Positions 1 through 11,608 of a stretch of DNA of 64,000 nucleotides are shown here, piece by piece (the stretch's first letter is position 1; every line of letters starts with the position of its first letter). The stretch is from the NCBI RefSeq assembly GCF_035083965.1, contig NC_089729.1, positions 15,302,964-15,366,963 of the forward strand, in the 5' to 3' direction. This DNA comes from Branchiostoma lanceolatum (Eukaryota > Chordata > Leptocardii > Amphioxiformes > Branchiostomatidae). The translations under genes were made by a program, and so were the position numbers. Under the pieces are notes generated by a model that searched no databases, was not told the DNA's origin, and saw only the letters and a program-made list of their open reading frames with translations.

Positions 1-485
1 GGCTGGTTTCAGCAAACTGTGTCTATATTAATATGGTTGTTAACAAGTTTGTAGAAGAAGGTGAGGCGGGCATTCCTCCTCCTTTCAGGGAGAAGGGGCC
101 ACAGCTAAAATTAAGTTACAGTTAACAAATCAAGAATTACAGTAGCTCCAAAAGGCCTTGGGATTGTCCTAGATGTTAGTCTCCAGGTAGTTGGAAACAT
201 AATCCCTATGGGCCTTCCTAACTCTCTGCTGCTTAACTCCCTTCCTACACATCTTGAACTTTGCCGAGGCTTCATTGAAGTTGGATCTCCTACTAGTAGC
301 CTTGGAAAAAAATTTCTTGTCTTGACATTGTCTCAATTTGCATTACAATGTCCAGACGGGTTTTGTTTACGTCTCAGGGGCCTTCAGGCTTCACCTTTGA
401 CACTGCACACCATGTGTACTCGAATCTACGAATGGGCTTTGATATTAATATTGAAAATGATTTGATTTTTCGCCCACATTGTAGA
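1..485. other. Upstream flank / 5' UTR candidate of MAD1L1
   Basis: No separate gene is seen. The MAD1L1 frame stays open upstream of the chosen start, back to an ATG at 348, so a longer N-terminus is formally possible. That extra stretch has no resemblance to Mad1. Transcription start and any non-coding first exon cannot be placed by eye. Confidence 0.4.
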
Positions 486-3400
486 ATGAATGTCACTCCA
501 GAAGACAACACTACGGTGGTGAGAATGATGGGAGATTTTAACTCCTACCTAGCCGAGGGGCGGAGACAGCAGAGTAACTCATCTCTACTGTTTGACATGG
601 GTGATACCACTGCTGGGAAGGGGGATCTCACCATGCAACTGGACACCACAAGAGATGACAGCACTGTGCAATGGGACAGGCCAGAAACTGCAAAGAGAAA
701 TCGAGGTTGGTTGTGAATGATTTTGAACTTAATGGCCAATCCAGGCAAAACACTAAAATACAGTACTAGTACTTCAAAGAAAGAAGAAGAGTTTTGGCTC
801 TCTCTCTTTCTGTCCTTCCCTTGCAGTTCATAAAAATACGTGTTTAGCAGTTACTCAAGCAACTGGATATGATTTTGGAAATGGTCAGACGTTTCAAATA
901 GCATCCCCTAATTTTCGTCAGTGACACCGAGCAAGATTTGTCGATCAGCAGATTTGTGACCACGAACTATGAATTGATATGCAAATAAAGTGAAGGCAAT
1001 TTTAGATGCTTTGCACACAATTAATGTCATTCAACTGCCTTTTTTGTGTGTAGTGCGAAGACTTGAACAGCAGCAGGCGATAGAGAAGGAAGGGGAGTTA
1101 GTGTGGACGCGCAGCAAGGTCGCCAAACTGGAGACCGCCATCACGCAGCTGACAACGGAGAAGAAACGAGACAAGATCGAGTTCGAGAAGGGACAGGAGA
1201 CATTCAGGATGCAGTATGAAGTAGGTCATGTCATCTAGACGGCTTACATTTATGGGGGTTAAGTCATGAATTTACTAGTAGGGGGGTCGGCAATGCTTTA
1301 CGGTAACGAAATTTATGAAGGAATCGGGTTTTTCTAGAAAAATTAAACAAGATGGAGCACACACAGGCGAGGGAGCGAATTTTATGTATTTATGGAAGAC
1401 TCTATTGCAGAGGGAAGGCTGTATGCTGGGGATTAAGCTAAAATTTTAATTTAACAAGGGGGCACTGGGCTGAAACAAGAGGGCGCAGCGCCCCTCTTTC
1501 CCAATTTAGATGAACCACTGGGAATGCAATGCTCAACAGCATTCTTATACCCTGCACTAGATTTGGGTATCTCACTTGTTTAAACTAGGCTGTAAATAAT
1601 GACGCAGCTAAAAGCTTTGTTGTGACTTTTGGATAAACTGGCATTTGACTTTGTGATATGAAGAATTTGTTGATAAGGCTTAACAATTAATGAATTCTGG
1701 ATAGCAAATAAAGGTGTTACCAAGCAAAAAGTACTACTATTTACTCATGAATAATTATCAGACATTGCTTAACGTTGAATTAGATTTGGCCGGCTACGAT
1801 TGACGATAAATTGATACAGGTTGCTACGCCTCATGTGAAAAGGTATGCAGACGCTCTATTTAGACTGGCTGGATGGACTTTCTATAAATCATGACTATGC
1901 ATTATATCCTGAGTGCAACAGTCAAGTTTTGAAAATTCTTTTGTTTTCATTGCTTGCCTTTCAGCGTGACCTAGAACAGGTCAACGACCTACGGCACAAA
2001 CTGGAGTTCCTGGTGAAGGAAGAGAAACAAGCGAAGGAAGAGCTCGCCGAAGAACGGAAAAAATTGACAACGATAAAGACCCAGATGGAGAAGAGGATCA
2101 TGGTATTGCAGCGAGAGAAGCTGTGTGTACAAGCAGAGTTAGATGAGGTAGGAATGTACCTTTGTGTGGAGGGGGTGAAGCATAATGTTGTTGTTCAGGT
2201 ACAGAGAAAACATCATAGGGCAGACATAATTGCATACTTCCAAACTTTCCAATGTTTTTTTTTTTTCATAGTGTATTTCATTACACATACAAGTAAGAAT
2301 TCATGGAAAAAAAGACTTCTTGTTGTTGATATAACTACCCGGGTAGCAGGTATTTCCGCCAGTACTAGTCCAACTTTGCACATATTTTAATGAAAATAAG
2401 TGATGTTGTTACTTGTATTCACAGCTTAGGGAGGCATCTAGGAGCCAGATATCCAACTTACGCAACCAGGTCAAAAGGTAAGTTTAATCATGGGAAACTG
2501 CATATTTAGAATGACACTAGTAACTTTTTTTTTAATGTCAGGCTCATCATGTTTTCTCGCCTATCATAAGATTAGCTTCATGTTTTGATAGTAATCCGGC
2601 CTATTATATATTGGTGAACCATACATGGCTATGGACCAATCAGATGGTTTGTTAAAAGTCAGTCGTCCAATGAGGCTTGTTCTTTGTCCTGAAGACTTGA
2701 AGCAGAACTGGAGATGAGTGACAGTGAGTTGGCAGAAGCACAGCAACAGGTGCAGCATCACCAAGGACAGGCACAGGCACGGCTCGAACAGGTGCAGCAG
2801 CTGCAGGAGGACAGGATCAGGGCTGTGACAGCTGAACACAAGGTCAAGGTGAGAGAGATGGGAAGGGGACAGGTGCAGCTATGTGGGAGGGGCAGGTGAA
2901 GGTGCAGCTGTGTGGGAGGGGAAGGTAAAGGGGCAGCTGTGTGAAGAGGGGCAGGTGAAGGGGCAGCTGTGTGGGGAGGAAGCAGCTGTGTGGGGAAAGA
3001 GGCAGCTGCAGCTGTGGGGAGGGTACAGGTGCAGCTGTGTGGGAGGGGCAGGTGAAGGGGCAGCTGTGTGGGGAGGAAGCAGCTGTGTGGGGAAAGAGGC
3101 AGCTGCAGCTGTGGGGAGGGTACAGGTGCAGCTGTGTGGGGAGGGGGCAGCTGCAGCTGTGTGGGGAGTGGGCAGCTGCAGCTGTGTGGGGAGGGGGCAG
3201 CTGCAGCTGTGTGGGGAGTGGGCAGCTGCAGCTGTGTGGGGAGGGGGCAGCTGCAGCTGTGTGGGGAAGGGGCAGCTGCAGCTGTGTGGGGAGGGGGCAG
3301 CTGCAGCTGTGTGGGGAGGGGGGCAAGTGCAGATACAAGTGCAGGTACAGCTGCTGCTGTGTGGGGAGGGTACAGGTGCAGCTTTGTGGGAGGAGAGCAG

Positions 3401-6400
3401 GGCAGGTGCAGCTGTGTGAAGAGGAGCAGATACATACAGGTGCAGGTGCAGCAGTACGTGTGAGGGGGCAAGTGCAGGTGCAGCTGAAGTAGGTGCAAGT
3501 CAGCTACATGAAGACAGGATTAAGCTAGTGACAGCTAAACATCGGGTCAGCTGAAAAAGTTTAACAGCTACAGGGGAACAGATGATGTTTTCATATGCTT
3601 TGATTTCTCCACAGGAACTTGAGCTGCAGCTGAACCAGGTGCAGGAGTCAGCTGCAATGGCCAAGCTGATGAGCACTCGGCTGTCCAGATATGAACAGCT
3701 TGAGAAGGAGAACAAGAAACTCCTGGAGCAGAACAAGTTCTACAGGTACAGAAAAATGCTCAGAACCAAAATCTCTTTTTGTGTGGGAACATGAGAATAA
3801 AGCATGCAAATATATCCTCAATTTTTCAATTTTAGATAAATTATAACTGAAATTTTGCACAAAAAATAGATCCAATGCAAGATGTTGTGTTATGAATCAC
3901 CATTGGATTAAAAACAATGTAATAATACTTTTTCTTGCTATCTGATTTCCTAGAGAAACAAGTGAGAACAACCAGCTGTTAAAGGAGAAACTCCTAAGTC
4001 TGGAGACAAAGTATGGGCGAGCTGAACACAGTAACCTGGAACTCATCAAGGAAGTCGAGGTTGGACATTTCCTTTTGAAAAAGATTATCTGTGTCTTAAT
4101 CCTTAAGCTGACAGATTTTCAGCCAAGTAATAATAAAAAAATGTTTGACCCCTGACCTCCCTCACAAAACCTGCGAAACAGCTGGCGGCCCTAACTCCCC
4201 TAACTTCAAGCGCTACATGCACGCAATGCTGTTTTCTTCTGGGGAGCACCTTATCCCAGTTATAACCAGGCACAACACACATGGCATGTTTCTGTATCCC
4301 TGATTAAACCGGGACTAGCAGCTTAAGGGTTTTAAATTTAATAGCCGGTATAACGACCCTTCGGCATAACACGCCATTTAAGTACCATCATATGCTCATT
4401 CGTGTCTTTCTAATTCCTTCCACATTCTAAGATGCTTGCTCTGAAGACTTAAAGAAAGGGACTGCCTTTTTTCCGTAGGATCTGCGAGGAAGGCTGAAGC
4501 AATGGGAGGGCATCGACCCCAGTGGAGGTCAGATCCCAAGGTACTGTCCTCTATCATTCCAAATATGGTAATGTGTTTTTTAAAGTTCCAAATATGGTCA
4601 TTATTTCTTCCCTGTTTCCAAATATGGTGCTTAGAGTAACACCAATTATGGCTGCTGGCTTCTTCATTTCCAAATATGGTCATTGGTTATTTGATGATGA
4701 TGATTTGCCCCTCTCTAGGTCCCCAGCTGAAATAGCCAAGTGGATCGCTGAACTGCAAAGAAAGGAGGTGCTTTTAACAGAGAAAACAGGACAGCTTACT
4801 TCCAGGTAGCCAGATATTGATGGAGATATGATATATTATTTGAAATTGGGGTTCCTGAATAGTCTAGGAGGTTAGAAATTTCAGTTTTGAGTTGATTTTG
4901 TTTTCTGTTTACTGCTTTATTAGAAAAGAAATTACTTACAAGTACAAATAGATAAACGGAAGAATGTTAGGAAATACATGGGGACACAACAAAACAAAGT
5001 AAAAACCACATTGAAAAAACATCCCTTAAAACGTCAACAATCATTAGCCACCAGTTTTGAGTTTTAATCTTAAGCTTGTTTCTAATCCTTCCAAATCTAT
5101 TTGAAAGTTGGTATCAAACACAAAGTCTTTATCTTCAGAAAGTTCGTATATTTTGATGATTGACATGTGTCTTCTGTAGTGCTCGTGACAGCAAAGCAGG
5201 CCAAAAGGCGGCGACCGGGCGACTACGGGAGGTCGAATCTCAGCTGTTTGCGGCGACGGAAAAGACCAATCAGCAGGCAGATCTCATCAAAAAGTTGCAA
5301 AGAAGGCTGCTATTGGTTACAAAGGTAAATCGTTTTTAAATGGGGATATGCCAATTGTGTCCCTGGGAAATATCCTTCCAAAGTTAGCTTGTGTTTTTGC
5401 CATCTTTTCGTAGGAAGCAAAATGTGATTCACATTAGATCAACAGCTATAACTATCAGGTTGAATATTGAATATTTTGTTGGCTTTTGGATGTAATGCCA
5501 CTGTTGCATGAGAAGACCTACTATCACAATGGAAGCTTTTTACATGTGTTTACTTGCGACACTGGAAACCATGGTTGAGCAGTCAACAATACTCCGACTA
5601 CCACCAGCCTCTGCTACCATTGTTAAACTAGGTAAAGATCACAACTCACACAGGTATATGAACAGACGTGTTGTATTGACAGAACTCAGAACTTTCTGTT
5701 CAGAGAAGAAAACTATATCCGGGGTCTTGGCCCCTGGTACCTAGTGTGCAGGTGCGCGATACTAAAGGCGGGAAAACTACTAGATAAACATTTGTATGAT
5801 CAGCTCTGGACCCTATTTTCCCAGGACCGCGACAGTATCCGCAACATCCTGGTGTCGTACGAGAGTGAGGTCACGCGAGCGAGCTCCGATGACGCCATGC
5901 TGCAGCGGTTACAGGACAGCGAAGAGGCAGCCCAGCGGTACCAGAGACACATGGCATCTCTAGAGGTACGATCACATTGTCTACTTAACACTTTACAGTA
6001 CACTATAGTAAACTTCAGGAATAGGTTGTCATTTTTGTTTTGCATGTAGACCAATTTCCTTTACCCTAATCTTACAAGACAAAAAGAGCATAACAGGCTA
6101 CTTGTACCTGTATCTTTTATTTTAATCAGCCTATATACTGTACATTGATTTACTTTCTTATAGGGACTTGATTGCAAGTACATAGTGTTCTTAGTTGCTT
6201 TCTAATGTTGCTATCCAGCCTATATATATATATACTACTACTAGTATGTAATTTTGTATTTGCAGGAGGAGATGCAAAGAGTGAATGCACAGGCCAGTGA
6301 GGAAAGAATAAAAGCACACAAGGTTAGTGGTATAACTGGAATGTGTGGGTTTCTGTCACACAATTATAAAAAATTACCTAATGTTGGCTTACAGTTTCTG

Positions 6401-9400
6401 GATGTCTGATGCAAAACATGAAAATATTTTTTTTTATCAAACCCTGTCTTCTCTGTGAAACAACTATATTATTTATTGAATTGACCTGGCCATACTGTCA
6501 AAATACTGGATGCATTATGATACACTTATGTGCACCTAAAATCGGAGCTATACACCATATCTTTGATAATTTATGTAGAGTTACGTCCGTGAAGGTACTA
6601 TTGTATGCTATTCAGCATATTCTTGATAGTGTTGAGAAATAACATTTGCTATATTAGTTGCTCAAAATTTTGAAGTTAGCAATCAAATTCTCAGATACAA
6701 GTAGAATATATGATTTATTACGTTTTGCTGACGTTCTACATGTACTTCGTTTTATGTTATGCACCTATTCCCAAAACCATCTTTGAGCCTTGCTTCTTTG
6801 TTTTATTAGCTGGAGGTAGAGCTGTCTCAGATGAAGGCACAAACCCCTGCCCCAGCCCCAAACCCCATCACTAGTCAGGAGGTCACCATGCTCAGGAAAA
6901 AGGTGGAAGACTTGGAGAAGGACCGGCAGAAGCTTGTAGAGGAAAAGGAGATCCTAGAGGCCCGTGTTGAGCAGAGACACCTACAGGTAAGTTCAATAAC
7001 TGCAGCTTATTTTCGTTTTACACAGATATCATAGTATCACATTGATACTCTGCAAATAGGTTTATAAGTATAAGGCAGAAAGGCCCATACCATATTTGAT
7101 TACATTTTACTCTTTGATAGTAAAATGGTGAAAAAAACTACTCGCTTCTGAATACTGTAATTCTCGTTTTGTTAACAGTAACTCAATTTTAGCTACTTTA
7201 ATGGTCATTAGTGAACCGCTAAAATTTCATCATAGGAAATAGTTGATTTACTTACATTTGAGGCAGTGATGTTTTTTCCCACCGTTAAAGTAAATGCCTT
7301 GAACTACTGTCAAACCTGTATTAGCGGTCACCTTTGCATAGCGGCCACCTGCCCATAGTGGTCACTTTTTGTCGGTCCCTTGGATTTTTCCCATTGACAT
7401 AAGCATTAAGAATTAGGCTATAGCGGCCACCTGTCCAACGCGGTCGCGGCCAGACGATTTTCGGTCCCGCGAGTACAGTAACACTGCCGATAACGGCCAA
7501 TGTGCGCCGGTGGAAGCCGCATCGCCACCGCACGCCGGGTTCAAAATCTTCATTTTTTAATGCAGTTATCAAGTTTATGTGAACTCAACTTTACGGGATA
7601 ATAATAAAGAAAACAAGAATGTTTTATCTTCGTTAGATTATCCATGGTTTGACGCGCGCGAAGTCAAGTATTTCTTCACATGGCTTGCGTTTGTACATCG
7701 TAGCATATTTGACTATTTCTGTGCATTTGGATTGGACAAAGATTACGGTAGTTTTTGGAAAATACAACCCGCACATGTATCTGATGCGCTAAGTTGGCGA
7801 ATTATTTCAATGTCGGCCCAATATTTCCGTTTCCCCCGGGAATTCATCCGAAAATGTGCCCAAACACGATTTTCAAAATGGCGGAGCAGCATAAAGGTCA
7901 TCGGAAGACACCACTGTTGCGGAGGTATAGTGTGTTAAATCTATTTTGCTGCAAACTATCACTGACAATAATTACTGAACCAAAAGCTTCAAACTAAATA
8001 TGGATAACATTACTATCTTCTAAAATTTGGGCTGTTGCAATTTTCTGAAAAGAAAAAAGCCCTCAAAAGAGCGACCTTCCTCTCATTACCCTATTAGCAT
8101 AATGGTAGAAGCCGATCATGACAAGCAAACAACAACAGATTAGGAAAATTGTCGCCACGATTTTGTGTTTGAAAACGGTCGAAAACGAACAGTAAGTGGC
8201 AACTGAGCAACATATATTTTGTTCTATACTAACTAGGGGGCATTTTGCTGCGAAGAACTTTGTTTCATATGATTAAAACTCGTTGGTGACGCGTGTGCCG
8301 GCAGCGAAGCAGTCGCGAAGGATCAAGAGTTGAGTATGGCGATGCTGGTCTGTTCAGAAATGAAGCTCGAGCAGACCATGGATTTTGGAGTTGGCAGATA
8401 CAATAATTCTTTTTTTCAAGCCCATAATAGAAGTAAAAGAACAACAATCGAATTTCTAAAATGTGCCTTACTTGTGTAATGTTAAATGTGTACTGTACGG
8501 TGAATAAATGTATCTCAGTGGGTACTGAAAACATGTGTCACTCGTGGTCAATTAATCAACATTTTCTCCATAGCGGCCACCTGTCCTTAGCGGCCAGTTT
8601 TGGCCAGTCCCTTGAGTGACCGCTATAGACAGGTTTGACTGTACTACCTTTCCCACCAACTGCTAAAATTACCAACTGCAACAAATTAATGGTTTTACTG
8701 GAGCTAACAAAGAAGCTTGTTTCAATGACATTTTCTTGTTTTTTTTCTTAATGAATTGTACATTTAAAGTCTTTTTGTTCATTTCGTATATCAATCTGTC
8801 CTTCATTTTTGCAGGGAGACTATGACCCCACCAAGACAAAAGTGGTCCATTTTGGGCTGAACCCCACCGCGCTGCGCAGACAGCACAGACAGGAAGAACT
8901 GGAGAAGCTACGCGAGGAGTGCGAGAAACTGCGGCAGCGACTGAGAGCGGCAGAGGAAGGGGGCGGCACCGACGTAACGGCCAGCCTCTTGCAGACACCC
9001 TCCAGCAAGGAGATGGAAGGTTGTTCACGCGATATTACTGATATTTCCTTTCTACAGAATTGGAGGCCAATCTCCTCATTTAGATGCTTACATTTTTTCT
9101 GTACATGCTAAAGGCTCAAAATGCTCTTTGCATAATCGCTTTTGTTCACCCAAAATGCACCTAATTTTTTACTGTGGGTGCACGGGTGTACCTAGATATT
9201 TGGGTAGGGTTATGTTCAAAAGGTACTATTGTACACTAATATGTAGCATATTCTTGACATTCAAGTGTCAGAAAAAATACCTAAACTTTGTTTATTGTTA
9301 AAGATTTTAAAGTTAGCTCAGTCTCCAGAATTTTGGTTGATAGCAATTTTCAATGTTCAAAACTGTGATTAAGGTTTGGGAGATTATTTCATGTTCCAAA

Positions 9401-11608
9401 AAAATGAATTTAGAGCCCTCTACTGAATTCTTACATATACATGTAGCTCCCACAACTATAGGGATTTTATCAGGCAATGTTTCGGCAAGGGAAGCTGTCA
9501 GTCCTTATAAGAATACTGTAAATGTATTTAAGTTCGCGTTTTTATTTCGCACTAAGGCGAAAATGGAGTGTTTGCGGCGGTTTTACGTTCGCAGCAGCGC
9601 CATGGTTACATACTGCTACAAAAATGTTAGCAGTGGCTTTAAGTTAGCGGTAAAACGGTCGCCGCGAAAACCGCGAACATTAAACCACCGCGAACATTTC
9701 TGCATTTACAGTAATCATAGGTATCACACCAAAGTGGCTTACTTCACAACCTATAGTTAAACATCACAAACATTACGAAATAAAAATGCAAATGACTTTC
9801 TTTCATTTTTTCACCCTAGATCTGAAGAAGCAGTTGACGACAGCCGAGACGAAGAACACTCGTCTCAAGGAGGTGTTCCAGCAGAAGATCCACGAGTTCC
9901 GCCAGGCCTGCTACATGCTGCTGGGCTACAAGGTGGACGTTGTGAAGGACAACAACTACAAACTCATGTCCATGTACGCTGAGCGCCAGGAGGACTGCCT
10001 CATGTTTCAGGTAAGGCAGTGGTAGAAATACTTTTTTCCAGTGTTCTGCAATATTGCAGAATGCCAAAATTTTGTCCTGCAATTTGAAAATATTTTCTGC
10101 AAATAAACAAGCCTGCCTACTTCAGCCTTATCAAACTAATATAGCCTACTTATTTACTTCATATCTATCTTTGCAACATTCCTGTGATCATTCTTTATTA
10201 TCTCATTCTATCTTTAATTTTTACCAGCAAAGTTTGAACAAGAATAACATACACATGTGTGGAAAAAAAAATGAAATGAAAATTGAATTTGCTTTATTAC
10301 AATTGAGACAGCAAAAGCGTATTTACTCAATATCAATCAAATCAAATGATTTTCATTCTTTCTGTAGGAGTAAAAAAAATTTCAAAATTGCGGGTTGCTT
10401 AATTTTTCCTCTGCAATCTTGAAAATCTTTCTGCAAATTGCAGACTGTAGGTGGGTATTTCGAACACCTTAAAGGTCTTCAGATCCAAGGCCTTAGGATC
10501 CACAAGTAGAGTTACTAACCACTAGTACTGGATCACAGTAAAATACTAAATTTTGTATATGTTTTTTTTAAAGATCTGGTGTTTCTTGAAATGTATTACA
10601 CTCAAACTTGTACAAGTGAAAATCTTGACATGAGGACCACCTGGCCAATGTGACCACCTTATGGAGATAATTTGTCTCATTGACACAAGCAATATGACTC
10701 GTATCTATAGTTGCCACTTGTCCATGTAGACCAGGTTTTATTGGTCATCTACATGGTCATCTCGGGCAGTTTTGACTGTGGTAGGTCAAGTGAGGTATGG
10801 TCAGACCTGTACTAATGACCGCCTCTGCACAAGGACCCTTGGCCATTGTGGCCACTTTTGTGTTTGTGTCTAACTCTCAGACGGTTTTTCCCATTGACTC
10901 AAGCCTTAAAGAAACCTTTATTTGAAGTTATCTATAGTGGCCACCTCTCTGCTGTGACCATTTTCTTTAAAGGAGTCCTGCTAAAGTCCGGGGGTTATTT
11001 TCCAATAGATGATAATTTTAGGAAGTAAAAATGAATACTTTTTACAGTATACGATAAAGTCCCCACTAGTCCAATGCGCAACAAAAAGCATTCAGTATTC
11101 TACCAAATTCCCCAGATGACCCTCTATTTTCTGATTAATTAAATTAAACAACCTCAGCCTATGGCTTATTACAATGTGCCTGACAAGGCCTGGCAAAAGT
11201 TAGATTACAAAAAGAATGTCAGGGTGGTTAAGAAAAATTCGTCTTGCTTTGTGTTCTTTTATATCTTATTAACAATTGGCCTTCTTATTGTGCTTAACCC
11301 CCCTCATCTATGCCAAAAATTATTAAAAGTTTAGGACTCCTTTAAGTCCCTTGAGCGGTCACTATGGACAGCTTTGACTATTATTTATCAGTGTGACAAA
11401 ACAGGTCTATGTATAATTTTTCTAAGATCCCTACTTCCTGCAATTCCAGATGGTGCCAGGAGGGGAGCTGCAGCTACTGGAGACTGAGTTCTCCAACTCC
11501 CAGGCTGTGATGATGTTAGTGGACCTCCACCTGAAGACCCAGCATTCTATCCCAGCATTCCTCAGTGCCCTGACCCTTGACCTCTTCAGCCAGCAGACCA
11601 TAGCTTGA
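486..11608 (+). CDS. MAD1L1: MAD1L1, mitotic spindle assembly checkpoint protein Mad1 (16 exons)
   Basis: Mad1 is the coiled-coil scaffold that recruits Mad2 to unattached kinetochores and nuclear pores and catalyses Mad2 conversion in the spindle checkpoint. Exons read as 486-705, 1054-1220, 1965-2147, 2425-2477, 2695-2848, 3615-3745, 3954-4059, 4479-4540, 4719-4805, 5180-5324, 5825-5965, 6266-6322, 6810-6986, 8815-9019, 9820-10010 and 11450-11608. All junctions are GT-AG, the phases chain without a break, and the product is 745 aa (human about 718). Most of the protein is heptad-rich Gln/Glu/Lys coiled coil. Exon 14 carries [12 protein letters not shown], matching the Mad2-interaction motif of vertebrate Mad1. 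Exon 15 has the RLK motif ([15 protein letters not shown]) and the globular C-terminal domain. The last exon ends [20 protein letters not shown], nearly the vertebrate C-terminus. The start at 486 is chosen because the next residues align with the Mad1 N-terminus; exon 1 is the least certain part. Confidence 0.95.
849..975. repeat. Dispersed repeat copy A (intron 1 of MAD1L1)
   Basis: A segment of about 125 bp beginning TTACTCAAGCAACTGGATAT is closely matched by a second copy at about 29796-29930, including GATTTTGGAAA, GTCAGTGAC and GAGCAAGATT in the same order. It has no coding potential. It is probably a fragment of a non-autonomous mobile element; the family is not recognised. Confidence 0.7.
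2866..3490 (+). repeat. GC-rich minisatellite in MAD1L1 intron 5
   Basis: Degenerate tandem repeats are built on GGGGCAGCTGCAGCTGTGTG, with units of about 30 bp in the most regular part (3127-3320) and mixed shorter units at both ends. The array is open in several frames on both strands, which produces long apparent proteins rich in Gln-Leu or Cys-Gly. These are translation artefacts. The array starts shortly after the donor of exon 5 (2848) and ends before exon 6 (3615). It contains many CAGCTG (E-box) hexamers. Confidence 0.9.
4341..4375 (+). repeat. Single unit of the GTAACACACC repeat
   Basis: One degenerate copy of the unit TATAACGACCCTTCGGCATA followed by ACACGCC, related to the five-copy tandem array at 35975-36240. 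It lies in intron 7 of MAD1L1. Function unknown. Confidence 0.5.
4559..4679 (+). promoter_or_regulatory. Cluster of five CArG-box matches in MAD1L1 intron 8
   Basis: Four exact copies of CCAAATATGG (4559, 4588, 4618, 4670) and one CCAATTATGG (4642) lie within 121 bp. Each fits CC(A/T)6GG, the serum response factor binding consensus. Spacings are 24-30 bp. The flanks share TTC before and sometimes TCATT after, so the cluster may be a short degenerate tandem repeat. It lies in the intron between exons ending at 4540 and starting at 4719. SRF binding is inference; only the sequence matches are seen. Confidence 0.45.
7307..8641. mobile_element. Non-autonomous TA-target DNA transposon (pogo-like ends) in MAD1L1 intron 13
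   Basis: The left end reads CTGTCAAACCTGTATTAGCG; the right end, reversed, reads CAGTCAAACCTGTCTATAGC. Each is flanked by a TA dinucleotide (7305 and 8642), and sub-terminal 'GCGGCCACCTGTCC' blocks recur on both sides. CAGT-starting termini with TA duplication fit the pogo/Tigger side of Tc1/mariner. Internal ORFs (for example 7579-7938) do not look like a transposase. Length 1335 bp. Confidence 0.7.
9514..9713. mobile_element. MITE with TACTGTAAAT ends (intron 14 of MAD1L1)
   Basis: It starts TACTGTAAATG and ends CATTTACAGTA, giving inverted termini over a 200-bp element. The inside is rich in CGCGAA and TTCGCG. The same family occurs at 14640-14812 and, partly, near 38912. No coding capacity. 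Confidence 0.75.
10600..10790. mobile_element. Degenerate copy of the 'GCGGCCACC' DNA element
   Basis: Contains GACCACCTGGCCAATGTGAC near the left and GGCAGTTTTGACTGTGGTA at the right, resembling the termini of the 7307-8641 element with much decay. Boundaries are approximate. Confidence 0.45.
10796..11390. mobile_element. Second TA-type DNA element, interrupted by a nested TTAA element
   Basis: The left end has TGGTCAGACCTGTACTAATG and the right end AGCGGTCACTATGGACAGCT followed by TTGACTA, mirroring the 7307-8641 element. Without the nested insertion (10971-11341) the element is about 220 bp. It lies in the last intron of MAD1L1. Confidence 0.6.
10971..11341. mobile_element. 371-bp TTAA-flanked MITE (piggyBac-like) nested in another element
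   Basis: The termini are AGGAGTCCTGCTAAA and, at the other end, TTTAGGACTCCT. They are inverted repeats flanked by TTAA at 10967-10970 and 11342-11345. TTAA target duplication is the hallmark of piggyBac-type transposition. The two sides join back into the host element (GACCATTTTC...TTAAGTCCCTTGAGCGGTCA). No transposase ORF is present. Confidence 0.75.

Noticed and set aside
348-485. Longer N-terminus for MAD1L1 starting at 348
   Set aside because: The frame is open, but the extra 46 residues do not resemble Mad1, whose conserved N-terminus starts at the 486 ATG.
2844-3498. Several long overlapping ORFs on both strands (up to 246 aa)
   Set aside because: They are translations of the CAGCTG-rich minisatellite; repeats open all frames and no domain is present.
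7579-7938. 119-aa ORF inside the TA-type transposon as a transposase
   Set aside because: No DDE pattern or helix-turn-helix could be seen; the ORF is short and atypical.
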